NCBI RefSeq assembly: GCF_950023065.1
Contig: NC_088677.1
Span: forward strand, 46,082,555 to 46,146,554
DNA length: 64,000 nucleotides
Source of the DNA: Planococcus citri
Taxonomy: Eukaryota; Arthropoda; Insecta; Hemiptera; Pseudococcidae
Reading direction: 5' to 3'
The position numbers and the translations under genes are program-made. Below, piece by piece: positions 1 to 14,000 of this stretch (its first letter is position 1; the number at the start of each line of letters is the position of its first letter). The notes under the pieces are model-generated. The model was not told where the DNA came from. It saw only the letters and a program-made list of their open reading frames with translations, and searched no databases.

Positions 1-3000
1 TACGAGTAATAATGTTAATGAGAAATACTCGTGTACGTGCAGAGACAGTCTTAGCTCAATCTTTATCCTTTTGTAATAAGAATAATTTTTCACTTCTCGG
101 TTTACTCAACAAGTGCCTACGCAATAAATTCAACAAAACGAGATGACAAAAGAAGTCAAGTTGTTGTAAGCAGAAACCTACCTACAGCATGCACGTAAAC
201 TAACAACGTGAAAATTGCGCAAATTGACAAATACTGTACACCGCTATATTTACCGAAATAACGACTAGATTTGAAAGAGCTAAAACCGCAAAGCGATCAT
301 TAATTTCAATATCAAATTGCTCCGCTCAGTCTTATGTTTTAATGAAATCCATAGCCTAGGTTTGAACTGATCAAACAAAATCTCGTCTTCATTATTTCCT
401 TTTCGAATGATACTTTTAGATGAGCGCAATTCTGAAAATTTTCATTTAATAGCACGAATTTATCGTTTCACATACCAAAATCTGCTCGTATATATAGGTA
501 GGTACCTCTAGATATACCTATAGATAGATACTCGTTTAAGAAGTAAGTAGGTAAATCATTCAACGTCGTCGAGGGTAAATTTCTGTATCGTTTTCATCTT
601 TTTTTAATTATTTTTTTCTCTCGTTTTCGCTTCTGTTACGATTATTCTTTCGCGATATCGCATTTTTAGTCGATTATTCAAATAAGATTGAAAAAGTAAC
701 AGTTTTCTTTTTTTTCTTCTTCTTTTTCATCAAATCCATAATGCAATACCTATACGCCGCGTGAAAGTGGTGGGTACACTCTATATCGTAATGTTAACTT
801 ATGCGAATCATCACAAATACAATATCCACTTAACTGTTGAATGCGTCAATGCAAATGACAAATAAAACACTTTACATGATAAAATGTATTTTTGATATAG
901 GTATTGCTTTTTGCGACGGCGACGAGATTCTCATTCGACAACGCATATCAGCAGGTGAAAATGATATATTTTTGATATACTTAGTCCGTGTTTTGAACAC
1001 AAATGTAACAGCGGTTACGGTTATTGTTTTTCTGTTAGGATTCGCTTATGCGATTGTTTTCTTCAATAACGTACTTTCGATTTAGGTTTTCAATGTTTTA
1101 TTCTCATGAATAAAAACTACTTTTCAGTTTATGTCAACCGTAGGCTTCGATATATAGCTTATAAACAGACTGCAAGCCAAGTTTATGAATTTTAAACTGT
1201 AAATACGAATTTTTTTATGGCGAATCATCGCCTGGTTACAAATAAAGCGAATAAAAGCAAAATATACAAGAATTGGAGTTAACTATGCCCACGCAATTAC
1301 CTTATTGGATTAATTTTCGAAAAAAATATAGAAAATTGTCGTAGGTAAGTATTTGGTACAAAATACGTATTCAGTACGGGTTCTCGGGTAAGGTGCAATT
1401 TTTGATTGTGTAAGTTAATTTTTAATCGTTTAGAAAAATTTGTAATTTTTTTAAAAAGAAGATCAATAATTTCAAGCATGGAATTTTGATAAATGTATTT
1501 GATCAAATTGATCTATTTATACAATATACGTAATTAGTATGTATAGCTAGCAAATCAAATTTCAGCCTTGCATGTGAAGCAAGTGAAGCATAGCTTATTT
1601 CGAAAATTTGGAAAATTCAGTTTCTGAAATTTCAGTAGAAAATCAATTTTGTAGGCTCGCGGCTCTACAATGACTGCGAATTGCGGAAAATGTAGTTTTC
1701 GTACGTTGTTTTCAATATTGGATTAAATACCGAAATTTCAACATTAAGTACAACTTGATTATCACTTAAATCCACGTTACCACCAGTTGAATCAAAAGAG
1801 TTATAATTCCAAAATATGCACAACTTCGAAAAATAACTGAGATAATAATCCATCGCAACATTTTTACCTACTACTCAACAAGATTATTACAGTGTTTTTT
1901 CGAGTGTAAAAAATTTATAAAGAAAATCCCATTTTTCAAAATTTTTGAAAAATTTTGCAATAAAGGGGTGTTCCTTGGATTACCTACCGGTATAATTATT
2001 TTGAAATAAAAAATTTTTAAAAAAATGCACCTTATGTTTACATAATTTTTTTTTTTATTAGAATTAGATTTGAAAGTGGTAAAAAATTGTACGCTCAGTA
2101 AATAAGGTGCTACAATTTAAGTTTAAAATAACGAATACGGCTCCTCAAACTGCCTTTTTTCATTTTCCCAGTTTTGAAGAAGTACATACATACCTAGGCA
2201 AATTTAGAAAAAGAAAAAGAGCAACTCAGAAAACACTCTGAATTGAAGAAAATCGAGAGAAAAATTGAAATGAAATAGGTGGGAGGGGGGAAAATCTTCG
2301 AGTATGTGTTTAATTTGTTGAGCTGATGCAGAATAGGTCTAATGTGTTAATAAAGTTGCATAACTAGTTTGCCGTAAATATATCAATTAATTGAATTTAG
2401 GTAGGTACCTACCTATTGAGAATCTTCATCGCAAAAACACATTAAAGTAAGACAGCTAGGTAGGTAACTACTAACTAGATATCTATACATAGTACAAGAT
2501 CTTCCAAAAAACAGATTTCTTCTGAGCAGACACAAAAATCCAATAATTAAATTTTGTTATCGGGAAATTTTCTACCCTACATCTTTTTGCGTGTTTGTAA
2601 AAGTTCGACAATGTAACTGACAAGGTTGAAAGTCAGATTAAGTTAACGTTACCGGAACATTGATCAAATTTCCCCCGAAGTGATAGGTAAGAAAAGCAAA
2701 TTAACCAGAACTAATTTGATCCATCGAATCAAACGACAGTATAAAAAATTCTTTCAACTTTGCTGTATCATCACAAAGATAAAGAAGCGTTTGACAGAAT
2801 CGATGAATTGTTTTGTTCTTATCTGAATTTAAACCTTTAATAGTTTTTTTTTTTTTTTAGAAAGAAGAAGAATAAAGAAGTATGACATAAATAAGTAATA
2901 AATTTTCATATTTTATTCGTGTAAGTAGTTCTGAGATTTTATTAAAATATCTCACTATTTCACAGAACCAAATTTGCTGTGGAAAAACGATGAAAATGGA

Positions 3001-3989
3001 TAAAAATACTGACTTGCCAGGTAACCTGAGAATGTTAATTTGTGCAAAAAGTAAAATTTGCCTATCCAAGTGAGTAGGTATAAAAATTGCGAAATATTTG
3101 TAAAATTTTAAACTAGGTGAGTAGGTAATACAAAAATATAAATGTGACTAGGGATAATACCTATAATGACGAAAAATTTGCAAAGCTCCATTGCTGCGAT
3201 ATTTGAAAATAAATTTTCCGCTATCTTTTTGCCTTTGCCTAAACTCATAATTTTACCATGTTCTGTGAAATTCTCACGCAGGCTTACGACCTAAAATCCG
3301 CAATAACAAAAAGGAGAAACATGTCTCGAAGGTGTGAATCTTCTCTTCTCGCATTCCTTATATTACCTATACTACATATACATATGTACCATATGTACGA
3401 CTGAGTTTCCCAAACAATTATACGAGAATCACCCGAAGTGAACATTTTTCATATACGAGTAAAAAGGCTTCGGTATCTGGAAAAAACCTAGACCTAGCTT
3501 ATCGGTATTTTGATCTTGTTTTATTGCTTAGTACGTGGACGGAATTTGCAACTACGATCGAAATTCTTCGTCGCATCTAAACAACACCTATAGCGTAGGT
3601 ACACCTAAATTGGCTCGAAAATTTTTCGCAAAGCCGCGACTTAATTTAATTAGATGGGAAGCTATGCAGGTGAAGTAAAAATTCTCATTATGGAAATAAG
3701 GAAAACAGCGGACAATAAAGAAAAACTTACATTTAAGTATTAATATAAATGTAAATGAAGTTTAAAATAAAACAAAAACCTCCCCTCTCACCGTCAATTA
3801 CTTCACATATAATGGGCATAATAAAGCGTTTCATTCGAGGAGCCCTTGCGACTTCACAACGTGACTGCGATTCGCACGTTGAAAGTAAATTGAGAAATTT
3901 ATTGCGCGTCTCTTTGTTGTTGTTGTTTTTTGTCTTTGCATAGACGTGTTTTGGGGTTACGAATTGATCTTAAAATAGGTACATACTTA
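1..3989. other. AT-rich desert, no gene found
   Basis: No open frame here looks like a conserved protein; the longest ATG frames are under 90 codons, with AT-driven composition. Short runs of the TAGGTACCTA-type motif occur (for example near 498-520 and 2400-2470). Near 2355-2380 lies one copy of a dispersed repeat end that reads AACTAGTTTGCCGTAAATA. Confidence 0.6.
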
Positions 3990-4200
3990 CAGGGCGCCCA
4001 GAAATATCGAGTACCCCTAAAAAAGTTTTCTACTAAAATACTTTGGTTGGTCACAGTGAATGATAATAATGATAGCACATGATTGGTTGTTAGACTGGAG
4101 AGATAACATTCCACCAATCATATGCATCTATTTCACGTTGCCAACCTATATTTTTAATGAAAAACTTTCTTTGGGGTACTCGGTATTTCTGGGCACCCTG
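3990..4200. mobile_element. 211-bp MITE, TA target duplication (family A, copy 1)
   Basis: The element begins CAGGGCGCCCAGAAATA and ends with the near-perfect inverted complement, TATTTCTGGGCACCCTG; the inverted ends stay recognisable for about 40 bases. It is flanked on both sides by TA, as in Tc1/mariner-type insertions. It has no coding capacity. The whole body recurs at 20627-24381, where three younger insertions interrupt it, so both ends are confirmed by comparison of the two copies. Confidence 0.9.
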
Positions 4201-7200
4201 TATGTACTTGCACATACAAAACCTATTACCTAATGATATTTTATTGAATTGAGACTTTTCTTATATGAATACCTACCAGATTATTATGACATCTTAGCGG
4301 AGAAATAATGCGTTCGAGGATTCGGAGCTTCAACTTCTCTTGAGGAAATAGTTTCAAATTTTGCACAGGGTAGCAGTAATTGATTTCTGTAGGTATTGGT
4401 ATAATCTGATTTAGTAAAGTTTTTCATTATTCGCTTGAGACTTGATCACTAATTAACATACGTATTCTAAGCGTAAGAACAAGTAAAACTTGGTGTAAAA
4501 TTTCTGCCACACTTCAACGCATCATTGCTCGGCGGTATTTAATTTTTGGCGTTTTGCGAATTTATAATGCGTCACGAGTAGAAACTTACATTTTAATAGT
4601 GTCGAAAGTAATAATTTGCAAACTTGAGAAGATGTTGGATTTGTAAGTTTTTAGAATATTTCACAGATACGTAAGGTAGGTAAGTATATTTGTGTAAGAA
4701 ATTTTGAATTTCTTCGAGTTGCTCGTTGAAAGCTGAAAATAAACATACAAGCCCACACAACACGGGCATGTGGCGCATTATTTGGCGTTTCTTTAATCGT
4801 CACTTGCAGACTCTTGAAGCAAAGACATAACTTCACAAAACTTACCGTGTAACTTCATTTTCTGACTTCTATACCTACTATCATCGTCGCTAGTACAATG
4901 CGAAACACTATATAAAAGGACTAAATAACAAAACCCGACACGATATAACTTTGCCGTATCTTTAATGGATATTTGATTTATAAAAGTAAGCAAATAGCCT
5001 CAAAGTAAAAGCTTAATAATGAACGTTGAAAGTAAAACCTTGTACATCAAAACTTAACCTACCTTAAGAAATAAATAATAACCGTGAGAACGAAAACTGT
5101 GACGAGAAAGCAAATGAGAAGGGAGAATTTCGCTAATTCGTAAAGGATTTTCCCAGCAGGCCGTTTGCTCTGGTCTTATACGTCTAGGTACCTATTGTAA
5201 CGCAAGGAGATAATGCATTTCGTAGTTTTTCTTTATACTTATTTCATTTCCTCGACTGGCGATAACAAAGTACAAGTAAAACACAGAAAAAAAGCTTTTA
5301 CCCTTGTAAAAAATATTTATATTATGTTCAGTTTTCGAAATTGTTTATATTTGGCCATAATAAAGGAACCATAAACTTTATTAAAAGCACTAAGTGCACA
5401 AAAGTTTTTCTTTTTTCATGCTCTCTTCACGTCGTCGTATACAAAAAAACTTTATAGGGTTTCCAGTGAAAATGGATGCTTGTTCGGAGTTCACTCTTTA
5501 TTATAGTATAACGTATGTTTAATATCTTATCTTACTCGATAATCAGTCTTGTAATTAAATATTTTCTTTCAACGAAAAGGAGGGAAAAAAATCACGCGAG
5601 CTTTTTTACCATTTTTTTCCTTTTTGCTGTTTTTTTTTTTTTTTTTTTTTTTTTGCTTTCAAAAGATAACGCGTTCAGCAACTAACGATGAAGCCGTTAT
5701 CGTCCAATTTCTGATGAAATCTTTTTTTCATTTCACTTCCCCCTTTAAACACGTTGATCACCTCGAAATGCTTCCTAACGACTTGGTTTTAATGACAAAT
5801 ATGTCTTTTTTGTGTAGATGTAGATATAGCGATCATGTTCATGCTGTGATCAAAATATAAATGAGTTTGTTGCACGATAATTTGTTTTGAAATTTCAATT
5901 AGGTAGTTGACAAAAGTTGATGAAGATTGAATGGCCTGTTTAAATTTTAATCGGCAAAAAATTATAATTTTTCAAAAATAAAGCACTTGAGAAGATTCAT
6001 ATAATCAAAACGTTGTGATGGATAAGATTTCGATTCATTTCATTTCATCGAGGAAGCCAAGTTGTTAAACCTAAATGATAGCTTAATTCAGAAGATCGAG
6101 GAAAAAATATGAAATTAATTTAATAAAATTACAAACATAAAAATCGATTTGGTGTGAAGCTGTAAAAAATAAATAGGTAGGTACGAGTAGATACTCGAAG
6201 AAATACCGCAATTTTTTGTAATAGATATCCATCAAAAAATAAATAAAATTCAGACTTTCAGAATTCTTAAAAGTTGAACTCTAAAATACCTATACAAAAA
6301 AAGAGGTACCTATATTTTTTAATAAATGGCATTTCAGATTCATTCAATTCAATAGTAAAATACCTAAGAACACAGAATGGCGAATCTTCTCAAGACAATA
6401 ATTTTTATTGGAGTGATTTCAACTTTCAACGTAGGCTATTTTGCATTTGAAATGAAACATTTTATTTCAACATTTCTCGCTCTCGAAAGAAAACCAGATG
6501 TTTTTAATCTTAGTTTTTATCGAATTTTCGCTAATTTGTTACTTATATTACAAAACAGAATACCTACTTATTTTAATTTTACTACCAACAGCACGCTTTA
6601 CACTAAACTATGGTGTTTAGAACATCCATTTATTGTGTAGTGGGATACACTCAAAAAAACGTAAAAATTGTGGCTTCAAAGGTGCCACTGCATGGAGGAA
6701 AGATACAAGTCTTGGAAGAGGAAAATTTTTCGAAATAATTGTGTTTTTTTTTGCTCTGGCTTCTACCCAGCCTGTTTTGGGAAAAGTGGCTCAGTTCCAA
6801 ATTTTATGTCAATACATTGAAAGATATCATTTCTGAAATAGAGGTCAATTTTTTAATCATTATGGCAATTTCAAAAACTAGAAAAGATTTTACAATTTAT
6901 TTATGTATTTTCTATTTTCCTAGCCTTGAAGAGTTGAAATCAAGCCTTAGAAGCAGTTTTGGTAAGGAATGCGGTGAGTGATTTACCCTATAAGAAAGTA
7001 AATAGGTATCAGAGGAAATCGTTTTTGAATTAGATTTTTTTTAATTTCCAAAAATATTCTATCCTAAAGGAAAAAGATTTAATCTAATCACAATCAGGCT
7101 TGAACAAACATACCATAATTCGTTCAAAACTCTGATACGATCAGATCAAATTCGATCCAAGAAGTGTACAGTAAAAATCGAATCAGATTTTATAGATCAC

Positions 7201-10200
7201 ATCATGTTTCATCTATTTACCTAGATCTAATTAGGTCTGAATTCGAGCAAAACTTCTATCTGATCAGATCCAATAATTTTCTGCTGCAATTTTATTACTT
7301 TTACAGTAATTATTTTAAATCCCATTTGGTTAAAAAATGAAAAAAATCAACATTCAGCTGTTGGTAAACTAAGAAATGTCAAAAAAAAACCTTTTAAATA
7401 CCACATTCAGTGGTTTCAAATTATATGTACATACGATGTAATGATTTACCCAGATAATCACCGCAAATTTTCGTTAAATTGAATTAAATTTGTTTCTATG
7501 AAAAAAAAACTCTTTTAAAATTACCTATCTATGTGTAAAGGTAAGGTGCCTTACCTACCTACCTACCTATTTTCCAACAATTATGATGATGAATTTAATT
7601 TATCTCGATTTCAAAAAAAGCGCAATACGAAATATTATAAACTTACTACCTACCTATACCTACCCACCTACTCGTATACTTACTTGATTTTACAACTCGA
7701 ATCGTAAGAAACTCCCTCAGGCTTATAGTAATGTGGTCAATATTTTTATGTTTCATTGGATTGATAAAATTTATTAACGATACATTAAAATTGATTGGCA
7801 TATTAAAATAATATTCGACTGCGATGTGTATAAAAAACCTTATGACTTTCTTGGCAAAGTGCGCATTAACTAGAAGGCCTCAAATAAACAATAATTTCAC
7901 TGGATGTCACGAAAATACACGCATATACCGCAGATAAAGAACGACAATGAAAATATAGCTTCTGGCAAAGCTATCAATTAATCCTTCAGCCTATGGCACT
8001 AATAAAAAGCAATTTTATGTAACATTGGCAATGTAGTGTATCTGATTTTACGTTTTGGTTTTATACTGTTTTTATTCACTCGTAAAATGTTAGTAAGTAT
8101 ATATTTGTTAAATTTCGAGAGCTTACGCAGCCATGTGGCAAAATATTTTTTTAGACTATTTTTTAGTTTCCGAACGATAGGTACCTACCTATAGAAGAAT
8201 AAAAATACCAGTACATAATACTCGCCCATTTTACGTAAATAATTTCTTATACCAGGCATTTGATTTTCAGAGTATTTGTACATTGAAAATATGAAACACT
8301 CGTACGGAATCATGAAAAAAGGCGACATTTTTTAAACAACAAAAGAGAATCCTCTCTTTATGGTGAAAAGATAAAAAGCAAATAATTCCGAATCAGACTA
8401 TTTTATAACGCATAATCGCTGCGGGTTGTTTTTAGCATGTAAACAGTATGTTGTTGTTGTTTTTTTCGCTTCAAGTAGTCGATTTGTTCGTGTTTGTTTA
8501 CAAGTATAAAAACACGTAGGTTAGAGGTACCTAGACCTACTACCTATCTGCGGTTTTACATGCAATACAGTTTCGACACATCTTACATTTCTTGGTTTAT
8601 TAAATCCAAATATCTACACGTGGAATTTCATGTTTCGAAAGGACTAACACACACCTCAACGTTATGGTAAATAGTGAAAACAAAATGTGGAAAATTTCAA
8701 AAACCTCAAACCTTGTATCAATACACATAGGTATAGTATAGATAGGTAGGTAGGTAGGTATTGATTTGTGAAAAGTCGTGTACGTATGTGTGCGTATGTT
8801 TTTTGCTTGCTTGGGTACCTACACGAAAATAAAATCAACACAAAGATTTGTTTTAAAACAGCAAATGGGGTTTCTTTGTAGTAAAACTACAGCAATTGAT
8901 CTTGTCTAACAGACGCATTACAGCCGGTATCCGATTGCCGTTTTAATTCCAACATTGTGATATTGGGCCACCTAACTTATTTATTGGAAAGCTGTTTTAC
9001 ACTATCGATTAGTCACCGTGAAAAACGTAAATTGAGTGTGGAATTCGAGTACTGAAATATTTACAAATCTCTCCCTCCAAAAGCAAGGCGAAGATGAATT
9101 TTTAAAAGACTAAAGCCGCAGATGTTTGTAAATGAAAGTTGGAAAATTTGTTGTATATTTCCATTTACCTGGAAGCAGGTAGGAGTATCAAACGAGCGTG
9201 AATATGAAATTAAAAATTATTTCCTTTTATTTCATTTGCACTCTTACAAAAATGTTTACCTACTTTCCAGGTATAGGATTATTAACATCAAATAAATTTG
9301 TAATGAACTGAAATAGAATAGGTAAGTAGGTATATTAGATCAAGTCAGTCCTGCGATTAGGAGTATTTTTTAGTATTTTGAATTGTTCTAAAGAATATTA
9401 TATAGGTATGTATTAAAAAGTAAACCTAATTACCTAATGTTATTTAAAAGTGTCAAAAGTACATAGGATGTTCCTGTTTGAATTAATTTTTTTAACGAAG
9501 TGAAAGGTTCATCAATAAGCTTATGAATAGATTTTTCTTTCAAAAATCGATGTACAATCTCTTAATCAGTTAATCGATTTTTTAACCGAAAAATTGGAGA
9601 ATGAAAAAAATGTAAATCCAATACTTTAAGTAATCAGGGTACCTACCTAGACCAATATATGTATCAGTTGCTTTTATGTTATGTTATGTTATGTTACACA
9701 ATCTTTTCGATCAGTTACCGAAAAAATTAGGAAGGGGCATTTGAATTCAGCGTTTATCAAAAAATTTTTTGATTTTTTACCCCTCCCATTCCCTCCATCC
9801 CTCTATCCAATTTTGCGGTCCCCATCAAGAAAAGTTTACTAGGTATTTATTATTATCTACCTATTGTAATTAAAAATGTATACCTACCACTTACAGGGGT
9901 TTTTCAATGTCTTAAATTATTGCTTCAAAATTTGCCAACAGTTTGAAAAATTGAGTTTTCAAAAAATTCTCATCTTTGACTTTGGACTTTTTCGATCATT
10001 AGGTATTTTTCAAACTCTTTTCAATTATTGCTTTTATAGGACGGCGCAAATATATTAGGCCTATGATTATGAATGGTGAAAAAATGAAACTGCTGGCGGA
10101 AAGTAAGCTACATCTCATTCCAACCCTTCCAAGGAGGATTTTGGAGAATGGAGACCAATGATGGTGTCGAGCTAAATCGGAAAACTCAAGTCCAAGATCA

Positions 10201-10680
10201 GTCTAAAAAATATGACGTTTTTCTTCTCATTACGAAAAGGGATGAGACGTATCGCCCGTTCTAAATACACCATTACACAAGTTTTTGAATGTATTCAGGT
10301 TTTTATTTTATGGTTTTGGGAATTTTATACTGATTCAAACTTGTATGAAAGTGGAATTATGTAATGTACACTACCTAACTGACATGAAAACTTTTATTTA
10401 CGAGTAGGTAGTCGTAGTCGATATGTACTATGTATGTACATGAGAAACATACGAAGTTGCGATAGCGAGCGAGTACAAGTTAACGAATAATTGAGAGCCA
10501 TTATTCGAGCTATATCAACACACTGGTTCACTTACCGATGCGGTCTGCGCGTGCACCGAATAGACGCGCGTGAAAATGAACGCATGAAGCGTCACAATGG
10601 TTTATTTAAAGATAGTAGGTAGGTATCTAGATCTACTAGGCATCTACTACTTGGTACTCCTCTTATGTGACCTGCGCATT
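4201..10680. other. Gene desert with simple repeats
   Basis: No supported coding exon. The stretch holds a run of about 25 T near 5630-5654, TACC/TAGG runs near 7546-7572 and 8741-8760, and a TATGT pentamer run near 9673-9696. Around 7080-7270 the motif GATCAGATC and variants recur several times without a clear unit. Short ATG frames such as 6377-6640 and 9876-10058 are rich in Phe, Leu and Ile and resemble no known family. Confidence 0.55.
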
Positions 10681-10689
10681 TTCACATTT

Positions 10690-11010
10690 TTCATTCGTAT
10701 TTACGGCAAACTAGTTAGGCATTTTCATTAACATATACGAATTGCAATTCATTTTTGAAAGTCGATAGAGATATCAGTATGGTACCTGCTACCTATGCCT
10801 AGAGTGAAGAGTGGATCGCAAAAAAAAGGCCGAAGGATTTTGGTCAAATTCCAGTGGAGACATTATTTTTTGAGTTGGAAGTTACGTATGTACATAGAAA
10901 ACATCTGAGCTGAGGAGTGCCCCTGGAGGAGAAGTATGGGTCCTCAAAGGGGATATTTTCGAAAAAAATTGCGTTTTTTTCGCGCTTACATGTATACGAT
11001 CGAGTACTTA
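10690..11010. repeat. Copy of a dispersed repeat family (TTTACGGCAAACTAG end)
   Basis: The segment starts TTTACGGCAAACTAGTTAGG near 10697. Further in, GTGGATCGC followed by an A-run, then GGTCAAATTC, TTTTTTGAGTTGGAAGTTAC and GGTCCTCAAAGG, match in the same order the segment at 41086-41215. The same end motif, in one orientation or the other, occurs near 2361, 30806 and 42366. No coding capacity is visible and the element class is unknown. Confidence 0.55.
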
Positions 11011-11019
11011 AATTTTTTC

Positions 11020-14000
11020 AAAGTTGAATAAAAAGCTTATGTAATCCAGCAACTCATTTTTTATTGCCATAATGCTACTAAGATGAAGCTAAATAGCAGC
11101 TTCTCAACCCAAACTATAGCCTACTTTGTGTAGATAACACCACTATACCCTCCTCTATTGTAATTCATTTTTGTAAAGTTGAAAAGTACAATAATTATTT
11201 TATTTAGCACACACATAAATTATACACAGGTACCCACCTAATTTTAATTTCCAATCGAAGCTTATTCGCTGAAATTGATGAAAGTGATAACATAGCTAAT
11301 CTTCTTATCTAGGTAACGTCCATAATATGATATTAATTTCGACGTTGATGAAGTATTCTGTTATGGAAATATATTTCGTAATAGCGACGAGAAATTGCTT
11401 CCTCAAAGAAAAAAAGGCGTCTATTTGCTCGCATAGTAAGTAAGATAAATTGTCGCGTATAATTTAATGCTTATGTTTATATTAACCACATAGTATAACA
11501 TAAACGTTTCCCTATCAGAATATATGTACCTACCTACTCGTACATATCTTACTAGGTGTAGCTGTACCTACGGACATTATTCTCTGTCCATTGCATGCAT
11601 CATGCATGTTTACATCCGTATAAATCAAACATTTAAATTTTGAACAAAAGTATTACCTTTATACGTAGGCAGGCACTTATAGGTACATAACTATATTAGG
11701 TACCTATGTATCTATGTTGCTTTTGCAATACCCCAACGTCTGCGAATTAAATTATTGAATACCTACCTAAGCTGTGCTTCCAGACCCATAGACGCCGAAA
11801 TACAAGAAAATCCAGAAGAAAGAAAAAAATCCACTTATTTCATCTCCCAAAACACGTGTTGTTATAGTGTACTTATAGGTGGTTGTGATGAAATTTTTTT
11901 CACTGATGGTAAGCTGATTCTATGGAAGGAGGGGGTGGGGGGAGAGAGACACCAAACCAACTAAAATCGTGCTTGGTGATTTTCGGAAAATTATTTAGCC
12001 ATAGTGTGTATATGGCGAAAACCTCGGAGTTTGATTTAATTCTAGACACGTGAAGAGGTGTATAGATGGTCTCAAGACTTTTACAGTGGAGCGTGACTAC
12101 AATACCGAACAAATGTCAAGCTTAGCGTATTCAGCACATTGTGCTAAACCACGCAATATACCACTCGACACAGCATCGACATCGCTAATGAACAAGTTAT
12201 CTGATAGCTACGCCACTTCTTCCACTTCAAATGAAAATTATTGTGAAAATTCTTTCATTTTCGTTCTCTCCTTTACTCGTTTTATTTTTATTTTTTTCAA
12301 AAAACGTATACCGATCTTCTTTATGAGAGAAACATTCCCATATCATTATTTCATCGCCGCCGCCATGTGGTGCTCTTTGAACTTTCGTCTCACACGTTTA
12401 ATTAAATTTGTAAGAGTAACTAATAAATGTGTACCCACTAGGGTAGATCTGAAAAATTGCAAGTCTTCGAGTTTGCTAAAATGCGAATGTGTTGTTGGTT
12501 TTGAGTTGAAACTCACCCAGGAAGTTTTTTTTTTTTAGCCCCAACGTGAAAGTCAAGAATCCGTTTTCGTACTGCGTTGAAAAAAATGTCATTTTGCGAA
12601 AATTCGTGGACTTGTAAGGAGGTTAGCGGGGGTTGAATTAAAAACTCGATTGCGCAGCGAGATACATACAAAAATGAATTGCACCAAAAAGTTCAAAAGT
12701 TAGGTATACACGCGACATTGTATAAGCATTGGCAATTAAGTTTATTGGTATGTACGTATGTACAACAAATTTAGTTGATCTGAATTATAAAAACCACATC
12801 GTTTCTCATCTTGGACATACGTACCTATTATACGTTCGAAAAATAAAAGAAAGAAAAAAATGATTGGAAAAATATACGCCCGAAAAAGTCGTTTCGCCTT
12901 CGAAAATGCTAATGAAATTTATACGTAAAAATTGGCTTTATAGTTGACAAAATCGTAAAAGTAAAAATACCGTCAAGAAGTGATAAAATATACAAGAGTA
13001 GGTAAACAATTTTATACCAGTTTGTAAAGATATTACGTATATCAGAAAATTCATTTTATTGTTGTCTGAGTAAAACTTACTTACCTACTTCTTATACTGT
13101 ACTTATCGAAACAGATCGAAGCTGTTTTTTTCTCTATTTCACAACTTGTACCTATCCCTAGTTTACTTTCTTCTTATTTTTTGTGTTAATTATAAGTGAA
13201 AAATACGATAAAAACGGTAAGTGCGTTCATTAGGCTATTCATTTATTCGTTTGTCTTGTATGTACTCGTGAATACCGCTGTGCCAGTCTCGGACAATTGT
13301 TCAGTGTAATCACAAAGTAAGTACTTTTTTCAACATGCGTTTTCAAAAACCCAATCCATGAAAACACGAAAATAGGTGACAGTTCTTACTTCTTATACTA
13401 AGTATTGCATTTTTGAAAAAATGTTATCAAAAAATGGTTCTCATTCTAGAGACATTAGGATGACGATTACAAACAAAATAGCTCTCTATGGTGCCATAGA
13501 TCAGGCTCAGGACTTCCCCCCCCCGATTTTTCGAATATTTTTCGGGTATTTTTTTTCCTGGGACTTTATAGGATAGATAGTTTGCCAAGTATTTAAGTAC
13601 ATTTTTTCGCTTGGAGAAATTTCATTTAAAAAGTTTTAATAACGTTATAAATATGATTTTTATAAACCGTGTAATACTTATACTTTTTTTCGTCGTATTT
13701 TTCTTTTCAATTTTCAAACTTTTCATAATCATTAAAAATTTAAAACAAAATATTTCATGATCGGAAATCTTCGATTATAAAAATTTTATTATTCGAAAGC
13801 ACGTCGCGTCGCGTCACATCGCATCACATTGCGAGAATTGGACGTGAAATTTTCATTTTATTAGGTAGGTAATCTTTCGAACGATTATCTTGATTGGCAA
13901 AATACAATGAATCATCCGCCTTCCGACTCACACTCATCACGCGAATACGAGCCAGTAAAGTTCTACCTAGTACCTACTACCTACCTACGTAGGTTACCCC

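Noticed and set aside
12050..12538. 162-codon plus-strand ORF
   Set aside because: Longest frame in the desert, but composition follows the AT-rich DNA, it ends in a poly-Phe run encoded by a T-run, and no domain is recognisable.
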